From an uncultured Flavobacteriales bacterium (lineage in GTDB: Bacteria > Bacteroidota > Bacteroidia > Flavobacteriales_G > Salibacteraceae), in assembly GCA_943788775.1 (NCBI GenBank), contig CALSRO010000009.1:62001-126000 (forward strand): DNA of 64,000 nt, given 5' to 3'. The notes below the pieces were generated by a model. The model made no database searches. It was not told the DNA's origin and worked only from the letters and a program-made list of their open reading frames with translations. Each line of letters begins with the position of its first letter. Within the stretch, counting starts at the first letter, position 1. The translations under genes and the position numbers were made by a program. Below, piece after piece: positions 1-7,823 of the stretch.

Positions 1-15
1 AAAAGCAGATTAGCT

Positions 16-393
16 ATGAGATTACTCTTTCTAGTTTCAATGTTCTGGCTGCTTTCGAATATTGGTTTTTCACAAGACACGTTTGTAAAAAAAGAGTTTT
101 GTAAGAAATCGGAGGTTGAAATCCTCACTAATTGCGGAGTTCCAGAAAACTATGTTATCGTTGGGACATCTACCTTTGCAAAGGTGTCGGGTCTAGACTC
201 CCTTTCAGAACTGAGTCAAAGTCAAATAAAAAAAATGCGCTCTTTTGCCCGTAGAATGAAGTCTTGCCACATATTAGTAGATTTTTCAGGTGAGTTAATT
301 CCTTTGACAGATGGACAAGGTAATCCAATAAGCGCCAGACATAGCGCATTTTTTGCACTACAGCCATCCTATCTTTGTGGTTCTTATGATTAG
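16..393 (+). CDS. Small secreted protein of unknown function
   Basis: A 125-residue protein with an N-terminal hydrophobic stretch (residues 2-17) followed by a likely signal peptidase site after NIGFSQ, so it is probably exported. The mature part has four cysteines (residues 29, 40, 84, 120) that could form disulfides. I recognise no family. The ATG at 16 lies only 15 bases inside the window, so its upstream context is not visible. It stands 46 bases before the aminotransferase gene on the same strand, with no obvious terminator between them. Confidence 0.65.
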   Translation: MRLLFLVSMFWLLSNIGFSQDTFVKKEFCKKSEVEILTNCGVPENYVIVGTSTFAKVSGLDSLSELSQSQIKKMRSFARRMKSCHILVDFSGELIPLTDGQGNPISARHSAFFALQPSYLCGSYD

Positions 394-439
394 TCGTTTT
401 TAGGACTATTTATTTCACTTTCAACGCAATAAGTCTTTC

Positions 440-1378
440 ATGGTACACGGAACCCACAATGCTTTAAAAGATAGTCGAAACGATGATATTCTAGTTTATA
501 TAAATGGTGACCTCTTCTCAAGAAATGCCGCGAAAATTTCGGTCTTCGACAGCGGTTATTTGGTTGGTGATGGTATATGGGAGGCAATTCGATTGCATGA
601 TGATATTTTAGTTTTCATTGACGATCACCTTGAGCGAATGTGGTCGGCCGCGGCAACAATCGGAATGGATTTGAAAATGTCTAAGGAGGAATTAAAGAAG
701 AAAATTCATAAAACTTTGATTGCAAATGATATGCATGATAATGTGCATGTGCGAATCATGGTTACACGCGGCATTAAAAAGACACCTTCTCAAGATCCTA
801 GATTGACCATTTCGGGGCCCAACATTGTTATAATTCCTGAATATAAGGTAGCTTCTGATCAAAGTGCTCAAAAAGGAATAACCTTGTATACAAGCACCAT
901 TCGCAGAGGGTCGCCAGACTATCTCGACCCAAAATTAAACTGTCATAGTAAGCTTCACGAGGTACAGGCACTTATTCAAGCTATTGAAGCTGGTGCAGAT
1001 GAAGCATTGATGCTGGATGTACATGGTTTTGTGGCAACATGCAATGCCACCAATTTCTTTATGATCAAAAATGGAGAAGTCTGGACCTCATCGGGAAAGT
1101 ATTGCATGAATGGAATTACAAGATCTAAAGTGATTACGATATGCGAGGGTATGGGTATCCCGTGTTATCAAAAGGATTTTTCTCTCTTCGATGTTTATGG
1201 CGCAGATGAAGCTTTTGTCACAGGAACTTTTGGTGGATTAACTCCAGTAGTGAAGATCGATGGTAGAGTAATCGGCACTGGGGAGAAGGGCGATCTGACG
1301 GATCGATTGAGCGGTTATTATAAACTACTCATTGAATCAGAAGTTCGTAAAATGAAGAAATCAAAGGATGCCAACTAA
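440..1378 (+). CDS. Class IV (BCAT/DAAT-like) PLP aminotransferase
   Basis: A 312-residue fold-type IV PLP enzyme, related to branched-chain amino acid aminotransferases, D-amino acid transaminases and aminodeoxychorismate lyases. Visible landmarks are the N-terminal FDSGYLVGDGIWEAIR segment (about 36-51), a lysine near residue 165 or 171 (DPKLNCHSK) as candidate Schiff-base residue, GADEALMLD (185-193), the GITRSKVI phosphate-binding loop (225-232) and the GTFGGLTPVVKIDGR segment. The glutamate usual in the GxVxE motif of this fold is absent: the sequence reads GFVATCNATNFF. It overlaps the following sulfotransferase gene by 11 bases, so the two are probably translationally coupled and act together. 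Substrate unknown. Confidence 0.85.
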   Translation: MVHGTHNALKDSRNDDILVYINGDLFSRNAAKISVFDSGYLVGDGIWEAIRLHDDILVFIDDHLERMWSAAATIGMDLKMSKEELKKKIHKTLIANDMHDNVHVRIMVTRGIKKTPSQDPRLTISGPNIVIIPEYKVASDQSAQKGITLYTSTIRRGSPDYLDPKLNCHSKLHEVQALIQAIEAGADEALMLDVHGFVATCNATNFFMIKNGEVWTSSGKYCMNGITRSKVITICEGMGIPCYQKDFSLFDVYGADEAFVTGTFGGLTPVVKIDGRVIGTGEKGDLTDRLSGYYKLLIESEVRKMKKSKDAN

Positions 1379-2087
1379 ACGTATTTGCCTTTGGTCTGGT
1401 CCTCGCAATATTTCAACTGCTCTGATGTATTCTTTTGCTCAGAGATCGGATACGGCCGTAGTTGATGAACCACTTTATGCCCATTATCTCAGCGTTTCAG
1501 ATGCGAGTGAATACCATCCTGGCGCCAAAAAAGTCTTATTGAGTCAAGAAAATGACGGTAAAAAAGTAATTGCAAGTATGCTTGAGAATGACAAAGCCCC
1601 AGTCATTTTCTACAAACACATGGCACATCATTTAACAGGTTTAGATCTGAATTTTCTAAATTCTACAGTCAATATTATACTGACCAGAGAACCGAGAGAG
1701 ATGATTACTTCATTTGCCAAGGTGATCCCAAATCCAAGTCTGAAAGATCTCGGTTATAAGCAACAAGTTGAATTATTTGAAACACTCAAATCGATGGAAC
1801 AAGTTCCTATTGTGCTTGACTCCAAGAAAATACTTATAAATCCAGAAAAGGCCTTACGAAATCTATGTAATAGATTAGAAATCCCATTTCAGAACGAGAT
1901 GCTGAGATGGAAAGCGGGAGCAAGAAAGGAAGACGGAATCTGGGCAGAGCATTGGTATAAAAATGTTCACGAAAGCGTTGGGTTCGCACCGTATACTCCA
2001 AAAAATGATATAATAAGTGATGATCTTAAGGATGTATTGGAAAAAGCGGAAGGCTTATATGATATTCTAATTAGAAACTCAATCTAA
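1368..2087 (+). CDS. Sulfotransferase-like P-loop protein
   Basis: A 239-residue protein of the sulfotransferase / P-loop superfamily. The N-terminus reads CLWSGPRNISTALMYSFAQR (7-26), which resembles the PAPS 5'-phosphosulfate loop, and a later segment LTREPREMITSF (104-115) resembles the 3'-phosphate-binding motif. Its start overlaps the end of the aminotransferase gene by 11 bases. From memory, plants carry BCAT-like proteins in which a sulfotransferase-like domain of this type is fused to a class IV aminotransferase; this pair would be the unfused version. Whether it binds PAPS or another nucleotide is not decided by the sequence. Confidence 0.75.
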   Translation: MPTKRICLWSGPRNISTALMYSFAQRSDTAVVDEPLYAHYLSVSDASEYHPGAKKVLLSQENDGKKVIASMLENDKAPVIFYKHMAHHLTGLDLNFLNSTVNIILTREPREMITSFAKVIPNPSLKDLGYKQQVELFETLKSMEQVPIVLDSKKILINPEKALRNLCNRLEIPFQNEMLRWKAGARKEDGIWAEHWYKNVHESVGFAPYTPKNDIISDDLKDVLEKAEGLYDILIRNSI

Positions 2088-2089
2088 TT

Positions 2090-2503
2090 TCAAATCGCAC
2101 GCATTCTGTTATTGCGTGGATTGTGTTCCACTTCAGCAAGGCTCAAATGCTCCATCAAAGGTGGAATGTACATACCAAATCGACCTCTGAAATTTTTCTT
2201 AAGCCCATACCAACCGCCTTTTGGATTGTCATTTGACCGGCCCCAATCTTCCACGGTACCTGGTTTGGTTTCAACCTTCTCATCCTTGCTTCCTAATTCC
2301 ATCCAATCACCGTGTTTCTTTAACATTTCGTGCAGGTCCAGGAGACATTTTATATCATAGTGCAATACAGTGGTCTTTACAGTGCAAACTAGAATTTCGC
2401 GTCCTTCCTTTTTATCTACATGCATCGTGTAATCAGATGTTTGAGGTGGTGTTTTTAGTTTTAGTGGCTTGTCCTTTGTACCAATTGATTCTCGATAATT
2501 CAT
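2090..2503 (-). CDS. Conserved-looking cytosolic protein of unknown function
   Basis: A 137-residue soluble protein with no signal peptide or membrane segment. It is charged and has a Trp/Gly-rich central part (GDWMELG, VEDWGRS, GGWYGLKKNFRGRFG). No family recognised. It is convergent with the sulfotransferase gene, their stops only 2 bases apart, and stands alone on this strand. The start at 2503 is followed by a soluble, well-composed sequence and no better alternative is seen. Confidence 0.6.
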   Translation of the reverse strand: MNYRESIGTKDKPLKLKTPPQTSDYTMHVDKKEGREILVCTVKTTVLHYDIKCLLDLHEMLKKHGDWMELGSKDEKVETKPGTVEDWGRSNDNPKGGWYGLKKNFRGRFGMYIPPLMEHLSLAEVEHNPRNNRMRAI

Positions 2504-2679
2504 ATGTAAATTGTGTTGAAATTGAAAGAATTGAATCTACCATATAGCTTAGAAAAACAGCGAATTAATTTACAATCTTATGCGATGATGCAGGCGTCTA
2601 TTAATATGTTCCTTCAGATTCGATTAATTTCGCGATCGGAAAGGCAATCAAAATCAAAAACCTTTTTTTATTCATCGTT

Positions 2680-3480
2680 ATGACAAATATTTTAAAATCA
2701 AACTGGATATTAATTCTCATGATAGCCGTATCAGCAGCATTTACGAGTTGTGACCAATGTCAAGGAATTAATTGCCAAAACGAGGGTAGTTGTGAAAAGG
2801 GCGAGTGTGAATGTCCTTCTGGATTTTCAGGAGATCGTTGTGAGTTTGAAGATAAATGCCTTACTGGATCTTTGGATTGTAAAAACGGAGGAACCTGTAA
2901 AGACGGGGCTTGCGATTGCGCGGAAGGTTTTAGTGGAAAAGAGTGCAAGGACGAAGATTTGTGCATCACAAACGGGATCGAATGCGAAAATGGGGGTGAG
3001 TGCGAAGATGGTGAGTGTGATTGTCCACCAAATTATTCTGGAAGTCGTTGTCAATATTATACCAACCCTGACCCCTGCGCTAATGTTACTTGTTACAATA
3101 ATGAACCATGTGTAGATGGATCTTGTGCTTGCAGTGAATGGACTAGCGGATCATCTTGCGAACGAATTGTTATCGATAAATATGTGGACGGAATGACATA
3201 TACCGGAAGTTGGTACAACTCAACCACATTCGACTATTTGTCTGCTGGGTCGATAAAATTTGTCGCCAACACCAGCGAAGTAGATCAACTAGATTTAGAC
3301 TATGAAATTGTTGGTCAGCAATTGGAATTAGAATTGTTCTACACCGATACTACGGCCTTTGATATCCCTTCTCAATCTTCAGGAACCTTCACGCTTGCGG
3401 GATATGGTTATCTTGATGGCTCAAGGTGGTTTATTGAAATCAATGACGGAAGTGCAAGCTATTTCTTTGATCAGGATTAA
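2680..3480 (+). CDS. Lipoprotein with four EGF-like repeats
   Basis: A 266-residue putative lipoprotein. The signal peptide ends in a lipobox (AAFTSC, Cys about residue 24). Four cysteine-rich EGF-like modules follow (about residues 28-160), each with the CxNGGxCxDGxCxCxxGFSGxxC spacing, for example CKNGGTCKDGACDCAEGFSG. The C-terminal 100 residues have no cysteines and look like a beta-rich domain. EGF modules are usual in eukaryotic extracellular proteins and occur sporadically in marine Bacteroidota, where they probably mediate surface contacts. A terminator follows, so the gene is probably monocistronic. Confidence 0.8.
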   Translation: MTNILKSNWILILMIAVSAAFTSCDQCQGINCQNEGSCEKGECECPSGFSGDRCEFEDKCLTGSLDCKNGGTCKDGACDCAEGFSGKECKDEDLCITNGIECENGGECEDGECDCPPNYSGSRCQYYTNPDPCANVTCYNNEPCVDGSCACSEWTSGSSCERIVIDKYVDGMTYTGSWYNSTTFDYLSAGSIKFVANTSEVDQLDLDYEIVGQQLELELFYTDTTAFDIPSQSSGTFTLAGYGYLDGSRWFIEINDGSASYFFDQD

Positions 3481-3502
3481 AATTACCTGAATAGAATTTT
3501 TA

Positions 3503-3535
3503 AAGCCTCTTGGAAAGATTCTAGAGGCTTTTTTC
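3503..3535 (+). terminator. Rho-independent terminator after the EGF lipoprotein gene
   Basis: An 8-bp perfect stem AAGCCTCT / AGAGGCTT with a 12-base loop, followed by a T run. It lies 22 bases after the stop at 3480. Confidence 0.8.
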
Positions 3536-3593
3536 ATTTCTAGATTGACGCGATGATAATTTGTAGTCAGATACTTTTATCTTTTCGGTCATG

Positions 3594-3603
3594 AAAAAAA
3601 AAA
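3594..3603 (+). repeat. Ten-A homopolymer that puts a lipoprotein start out of frame
   Basis: ATG at 3591 is followed by exactly ten A and then CATAATAACC. In the ATG frame translation stops after five codons (TAA at 3606). With 8 or 11 A the same ATG would read MKK(K)NIITLAGTL...SSAC, a textbook lipoprotein signal peptide continuing into the gene at 3638-4054. The tract is therefore either an indel-prone switch, a transcriptional or translational slippage site, or a sequencing error. Confidence 0.7.
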
Positions 3604-3637
3604 CATAATAACCTTAGCGGGTACCTTATGCTTTGGA

Positions 3638-4054
3638 GTGATTCTCTTCAGCTCAGCCTGCAAATCTTCTGGATGCACCGATGAACTAGCCGAAAATTTT
3701 GATTCTGATGTTGAATTGGACGATGGAAGTTGTGAGTTCAAGGGAGACGTAATTGTTTATTCTGATGAGGAAAGAACGTTAGAACTTTATGATCAAGGAG
3801 TCAATGCAGAAGTGACTGTATCGGTTAATGACTCTGTAATTGGAAAATTGAATTATTACAATCACATTAAGTCAGATCCAGATTGTGATATAGATTATTC
3901 TACATTGACCAACCAAGCTCCTATCATTTACACACATAACATGGGTAGTACATCTGAGAATATTTCAATTCGAATTGAAGATTCTAACGGTGATAAAATC
4001 TCCTCATCTTCTGTGAAGGTCGAAGTTGGCGAATGCGCAACAATGAGGATTTAA
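3638..4054 (+). CDS. Lipoprotein with a CTDxxAxNFDxxxxxDDGSC motif (start frameshifted)
   Basis: As read in frame, the protein begins at a GTG (3638), but the reading frame is open upstream to about 3596 and clearly encodes the rest of a lipoprotein signal peptide ending FSSAC. The natural start is the ATG at 3591, out of frame because of a ten-A run. The mature part begins with GCTDELAENF and DDGSCEF, a calcium-binding-like motif that recurs in secreted Bacteroidota proteins, then a short beta-rich domain. Function unknown. Flanked by terminators on both sides, so it is monocistronic. Confidence 0.65.
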   Translation: MILFSSACKSSGCTDELAENFDSDVELDDGSCEFKGDVIVYSDEERTLELYDQGVNAEVTVSVNDSVIGKLNYYNHIKSDPDCDIDYSTLTNQAPIIYTHNMGSTSENISIRIEDSNGDKISSSSVKVEVGECATMRI

Positions 4055-4075
4055 ATTCAAACCAATATTTATTAT

Positions 4076-4112
4076 AAAGCCATAGTCGAGATTTCTCGCT
4101 TTGGCTTTTTTT
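4076..4112 (+). terminator. Rho-independent terminator
   Basis: Outer stem AAAGCC / GGCTTT with an inner CGAG / CTCG pairing around an ATTT loop, followed by seven T. It lies 22 bases after the lipoprotein stop at 4054. Confidence 0.7.
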
Positions 4113-4211
4113 GTTTGATATGGCACTTGTCAGTCTTGAATCAGTTTTGAATAGGAGGTTACATTCAATTTCTATAAACTTGAGTCCTTAAGTGAAAATT
4201 TAATAGCTATC

Positions 4212-6107
4212 ATGGATTTAAGAATCAGATCATTCGAGGATTATCAAGAGAAATATAAGCTTAGCGTTACTGATCCCGATCAATTTTGGGATGAGATCGG
4301 CAGGTCGTTTCAATGGAATGAGCCGTATGATCAAGTGAGTAAATGGGAGTTTGAAACTCCAGATGTAAAGTGGTACTTAAACGGAAAACTAAACATTACC
4401 GAGAACTGTCTTGATCGTCATTTGGAATGTAAGGGCGATGATTGTGCATTGATTTGGGAAGCGAACAATCCAACGGAAAGTGCGGTTCACTGGACATACC
4501 AAGAGTTGTATGAAAAAGTATGTGAGTTTTCGAATGCACTTAAAGCACAAGGGGTAGGTAAAGGAGATAGAGTGATTATTTACATGCCAATGGTGCCAGA
4601 AGCAAGCGTTGCTATGTTGGCCTGTGCCCGAATTGGGGCCGTCCATTCGGTGGTTTTTGCCGGGTTTTCGGCCAATGCAATATCAGATAGAATAAACGAT
4701 GCTCAAGCGAAAATGGTGATCACTGCGGATGGATTAAACCGTGGAGCAAAGCAAGTACCCCTTAAGGAAGTAGTGGATGATGCGCTAATTCACTGTTATA
4801 GCATCGAAAAAGTTATTGTCTTTGACTGTCTAGGGTCTAATCCGAATATGGAAGCTGGGCGCGATGTATGGTGGCATGAAGCGATAGATGGAATGGATAA
4901 GAGTTGTCCTGCTGAACCCATGGATTCGGAGGATGTGTTGTTTATTCTGTATACTTCTGGATCAACAGGGAAACCAAAAGGAGTTGTTCACACCTGTGGT
5001 GGTTACATGGTCTTTGCTGCGTATTCGTTTCAGAACGTGTTTCAATATCAAGAAAAAGATATCTATTGGTGCACCGCAGATGTGGGTTGGATAACAGGAC
5101 ATACATACATTGTTTATGGACCATTACTTTCTGGCGCAACAACCATGATGTTTGAAGGAGTGCCAACATATCCAGATGCCAGTCGGTTTTGGCAAATTTG
5201 TGACAAGCATCAGGTCAATGTTTTTTATACCGCACCTACTGCGATTCGGGCTTTAATGGCATGCGGAGATGAACATGTGGAAAACCATGATTTAAGCTCT
5301 TTAAAGGTCTTAGGAACGGTTGGAGAACCCATCAATGAAGAAGCATGGAGATGGTATAAGGAACGCATAGGCAAAGGGCGTTGCCCGATAGTGGATACCT
5401 GGTGGCAAACAGAGACAGGTGGAATCATGATTTCTGGATTAGGAGACTTGAGCCCGCAGCGAGCGGCACATGCTGGTTATCCGTTGCCTGGAATCCAGCC
5501 CGTGTTGCTTGATCAGGAAGGAAAGGAAATCAAAGAGAATGGGGTGGAGGGCTACCTCTGTATCAAACATCCTTGGCCATCTATTCTCAGAACAACATAT
5601 GGAGATCATGAGCGATGTAAGGTGACATATTTTTCGCATTACAAGAATCATTACTTCACAGGAGATGGTGCGAAAAGAGATGAAAATGGGATGTATAGAA
5701 TCATTGGCCGGGTGGACGATGTGATTAATGTGAGTGGCCATCGGTTTGGAACCGCTGAAATTGAAAATGCGATCAATGAAAACAGACTTGTGGTAGAAAG
5801 TGCAGTTGTTGGTTATCCACATCACATAAAAGGACAGGGCATCTATGCTTATGTGGTCTGTGAAACTATGCCATCAGATCTGGAAAAAGCGAGAGCTGAA
5901 ATATTAGAAACGGTGATTGAAGAAATTGGTAAGATCGCCAAGCCAGAAAAGATCCAATTTGTTACTGGTTTACCCAAAACGCGGTCAGGTAAAATTATGC
6001 GAAGAATCTTGCGCAAAGTAGCAGAAGGTGAAGCAGACAAGTTGGGCGATGTGAGTACTCTACTCGACCCATCAGTCGTAGATGATATCGTTGCTGGAGC
6101 ATTTTAG
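4212..6107 (+). CDS. acs: Acetyl-CoA synthetase (AMP-forming)
   Basis: A 631-residue acyl-adenylate enzyme that makes acetyl-CoA from acetate, ATP and CoA via acetyl-AMP in the cytosol. The order of domains is typical: ACAS N-terminal domain, the adenylation core with the P-loop YTSGSTGKPKGVVHT (about 247-261), the acetate-pocket and A5 motif DTWWQTETGG, the hinge region GRVDDVINVSGHRFGTAEIE, and the C-terminal RSGKIMRR (about 591-598), whose lysine is the known acetylation-control site. Length is close to the family norm (about 630-650). It stands alone between a terminator and a convergent antitoxin remnant. Confidence 0.97.
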   Translation: MDLRIRSFEDYQEKYKLSVTDPDQFWDEIGRSFQWNEPYDQVSKWEFETPDVKWYLNGKLNITENCLDRHLECKGDDCALIWEANNPTESAVHWTYQELYEKVCEFSNALKAQGVGKGDRVIIYMPMVPEASVAMLACARIGAVHSVVFAGFSANAISDRINDAQAKMVITADGLNRGAKQVPLKEVVDDALIHCYSIEKVIVFDCLGSNPNMEAGRDVWWHEAIDGMDKSCPAEPMDSEDVLFILYTSGSTGKPKGVVHTCGGYMVFAAYSFQNVFQYQEKDIYWCTADVGWITGHTYIVYGPLLSGATTMMFEGVPTYPDASRFWQICDKHQVNVFYTAPTAIRALMACGDEHVENHDLSSLKVLGTVGEPINEEAWRWYKERIGKGRCPIVDTWWQTETGGIMISGLGDLSPQRAAHAGYPLPGIQPVLLDQEGKEIKENGVEGYLCIKHPWPSILRTTYGDHERCKVTYFSHYKNHYFTGDGAKRDENGMYRIIGRVDDVINVSGHRFGTAEIENAINENRLVVESAVVGYPHHIKGQGIYAYVVCETMPSDLEKARAEILETVIEEIGKIAKPEKIQFVTGLPKTRSGKIMRRILRKVAEGEADKLGDVSTLLDPSVVDDIVAGAF

Positions 6108-6149
6108 AGATTCGAAAACAATTGTTTAATTGAATTTAATTGCTGTAAA

Positions 6150-6353
6150 TTACTCAGCAAACTTCTGTAAATAGTCTCCCAGAATATCCTCTTTACTATC
6201 ATTAGTAAAACCGCTTTTCTCTGCCGTTTCTAACTTCGATCTTACCCAATCAACTTGTTTTTGTTGATTTCGCGCCTGTCGTATTAGGTCGTTTACAAGT
6301 TCGCTTTTACTAGTGTACTCTGTAGATACCCCATTTGTTAGGACAGTTTCCAT
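6150..6353 (-). pseudogene. ParD-like antitoxin remnant, N-terminus replaced
   Basis: A 67-residue reading frame. From about residue 12 it matches the ParD/CopG antitoxin pattern (EYTSKSELVNDLIRQAR then VDWVRSKLETAEKSGFTNDSKEDIL). The usual N-terminal beta-strand of this family is missing; an in-frame stop stands directly before the ATG, and the first codons contain TGTCCTAACAAATGGGGTA, which resembles an IS3-family terminal sequence. I infer that the IS next door replaced the 5' end. No ParE toxin gene follows before acs, so this is an orphan, probably inactive antitoxin. Confidence 0.6.
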
Positions 6354-6824
6354 TCAAATTTAGGTTAATAATCATGCCGCTTGTTTAGCGTATATTTCTG
6401 CAGGTATTTCGTAGTCCAGAGCCTCATGTCTTCTTGCGTGATTGTAGTAGTTGAAGTATTCAGCTAATAACAGGTAGAGATCCATTCCGTCTTTGGGTGG
6501 GTTTAAGTAGAGCTTCTCATACTTCACATTCCGCCACAGTCGTTCGATGAAGGCATTATCAGTAGCTCTTCCTTTTCCATCCATACTCAGGCGTATTTCT
6601 TGACTCAAGACAAAGGATGAGAACTCTTCCGAGGTAAACTGACTTCCCTGATCTGTGTTGATGATTTCAGGCTTGCCATGGAGCCGTATAGCTTCTTCTA
6701 GGCATTCCTTACACCAGTTAGCCTCCATGCTATTAGACACGCTCCAGTTGAGTACATATCGGCTGTGCAGATCAATGATTGCCACCAGATACATATACCC
6801 TTTCTTCATTGGTATGTAGGTGCT
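6333..6824 (-). mobile_element. Truncated IS3-family insertion sequence
   Basis: The 3' part of an IS3-family element: the C-terminal half of the transposase (6372-6809 and a few codons upstream) plus a putative terminal sequence around 6333-6352. The upstream IS end, orfA and the first half of orfB are missing. The break falls at an attC-like half site (6817-6833), so the IS remnant marks the outer end of the cassette array. The exact IS tip is inferred. Confidence 0.6.
6372..6809 (-). pseudogene. IS3-family transposase (OrfB), C-terminal fragment
   Basis: 145 residues of the rve integrase core: LVAIIDLHSRYVLNWSVS with the first catalytic-core aspartate, NTDQGSQFTS with the second aspartate, and the downstream RATDNAFIERLWRNVKYEKLY with the final glutamate, ending in the YNHARRHEALDYEIPAEIY tail typical of IS3 OrfB. 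Full-length OrfB is about 270-300 residues, so roughly half is missing. The frame stays open upstream through Thr-Tyr-Ile-Pro, as expected in the native protein, then enters attC-like sequence. Non-functional. Confidence 0.85.
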
Positions 6825-6833
6825 GTTATGGGC
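6817..6833 (-). repeat. attC-like half site 9 (array end)
   Basis: On the minus strand it reads GCCCATAACAGCACCTA, the same R''-spacer-L'' half as in attC-like site 2 (16719-16735). The other half is missing, and the sequence passes directly into the truncated IS3 transposase. GCCCATAAC mirrors the GTTATGGGC at the start of cassette 9 (8272-8280). Confidence 0.65.
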
Positions 6834-6841
6834 TGGTTTTA

Positions 6842-7216
6842 TTATTTACGCATACTTGGATAACCATTAATATTTGCTGAATTTCCTGATACATATCCGA
6901 TTTTTATCATTCCAGAATCATCATACAAATCATTTCCCTTTACAACCCCATTTTGATATTCTGGGCTATCATAACCTAATTGCGATGTAGCAGACCATCT
7001 GCTTCCGTTAATTGTTAGTTTGGCCACTAACTCTAAACCGCTTATATTCTGTGTGCCAGAATAAATCCCATCAATATTATCCTCTTCTTTGGTTTGTTCT
7101 TGTTGTGTTGATGAGTTACTTTCAGAATTACCTGAATTCGAGTTGTTACTTTTGCTTGAATTACTATTGCAAGAAATAAATACCATAGTTGATATTGAGA
7201 TCAATGCTAAGGCCAA
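6842..7216 (-). CDS. Cassette 9: lipoprotein of unknown function, start codon apparently lost
   Basis: About 124 residues from a TTG at 7216. The frame continues upstream as KNIKKHLALALISISTMVFISC, a typical lipoprotein signal peptide, but the codon where ATG is expected (7235-7237) is AGG. It may start at the TTG, giving a shortened signal peptide that still carries the lipobox, or it may be silent. The mature part has a Ser/Asn-rich linker and then a small beta-rich domain (DGIYSGTQNISGLELVAKLTINGSRWSATS). It ends only 9 bases from the attC-like core. No family recognised. Confidence 0.55.
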   Translation of the reverse strand: MALALISISTMVFISCNSNSSKSNNSNSGNSESNSSTQQEQTKEEDNIDGIYSGTQNISGLELVAKLTINGSRWSATSQLGYDSPEYQNGVVKGNDLYDDSGMIKIGYVSGNSANINGYPSMRK

Positions 7217-7248
7217 ATGTTTTTTGATATTTTTCCTATTCTTGAGTT

Positions 7249-7755
7249 TTATTTTTTTTCAATTGAAAATTCAGGCTCGTTACTTCCAGTACAAATGCCC
7301 TTTTTATCACTTCTATTTATGGTTAACACATAAGTAGGATTTGAGCTTTTACCATCACTTAAAGAACATTCAATTTTGGTTGTGATACTTTCCTCCGAAA
7401 TGATTTTGTAAGTTCCGTCATAGTAAACTCGGCTGTTGTCTTCGAGATTGATTTGTTGTAAACTGACAACATTGTTTTCTTTTATAAGGAATTTATAGTC
7501 AATCGATGGAACAGGAATTTTATTTCCATTAATTACCATATCATCACCATATTGATTTTTCATAAAATAACTTGGTTGAATGCCGTGATAATTTCCTAGA
7601 AATTCTGTTGACAATCCTTCATCTTTTTGTTTTGTTGATTCATCTGTCTGCACAGATGGTGTTTTATTAGATGCATCTTGCTTATTGTTGCCACAGCTTG
7701 ATAGCATAATGATGCAACAACCAATAAATATTTGAAGTAAATTATTTCTATTCAT
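7249..7755 (-). CDS. Cassette 9: lipoprotein of unknown function
   Basis: A 168-residue lipoprotein, starting at MNRNNLLQIFIG (7755) rather than at an upstream ATG at 7803, because this start places the signal peptide at the terminus. Lipobox MLSSC. A low-complexity Lys/Asp/Ser/Thr linker precedes a beta-rich domain (FLGNYHGIQPSYF, YKFLIKENNVVSLQQI, VYYDGTYKIISEE). Its fold resembles the small META/lipocalin-like lipoproteins of Bacteroidota but I cannot name a family. It lies 32 bases before the next lipoprotein gene in the same cassette. Confidence 0.6.
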   Translation of the reverse strand: MNRNNLLQIFIGCCIIMLSSCGNNKQDASNKTPSVQTDESTKQKDEGLSTEFLGNYHGIQPSYFMKNQYGDDMVINGNKIPVPSIDYKFLIKENNVVSLQQINLEDNSRVYYDGTYKIISEESITTKIECSLSDGKSSNPTYVLTINRSDKKGICTGSNEPEFSIEKK

Positions 7756-7823
7756 TTTATTTTTTTGGTTAAGATGATTTGAAATAAAAACAGAATGGGG
7801 CAAAGCCCCATTTTGTTAAATTC

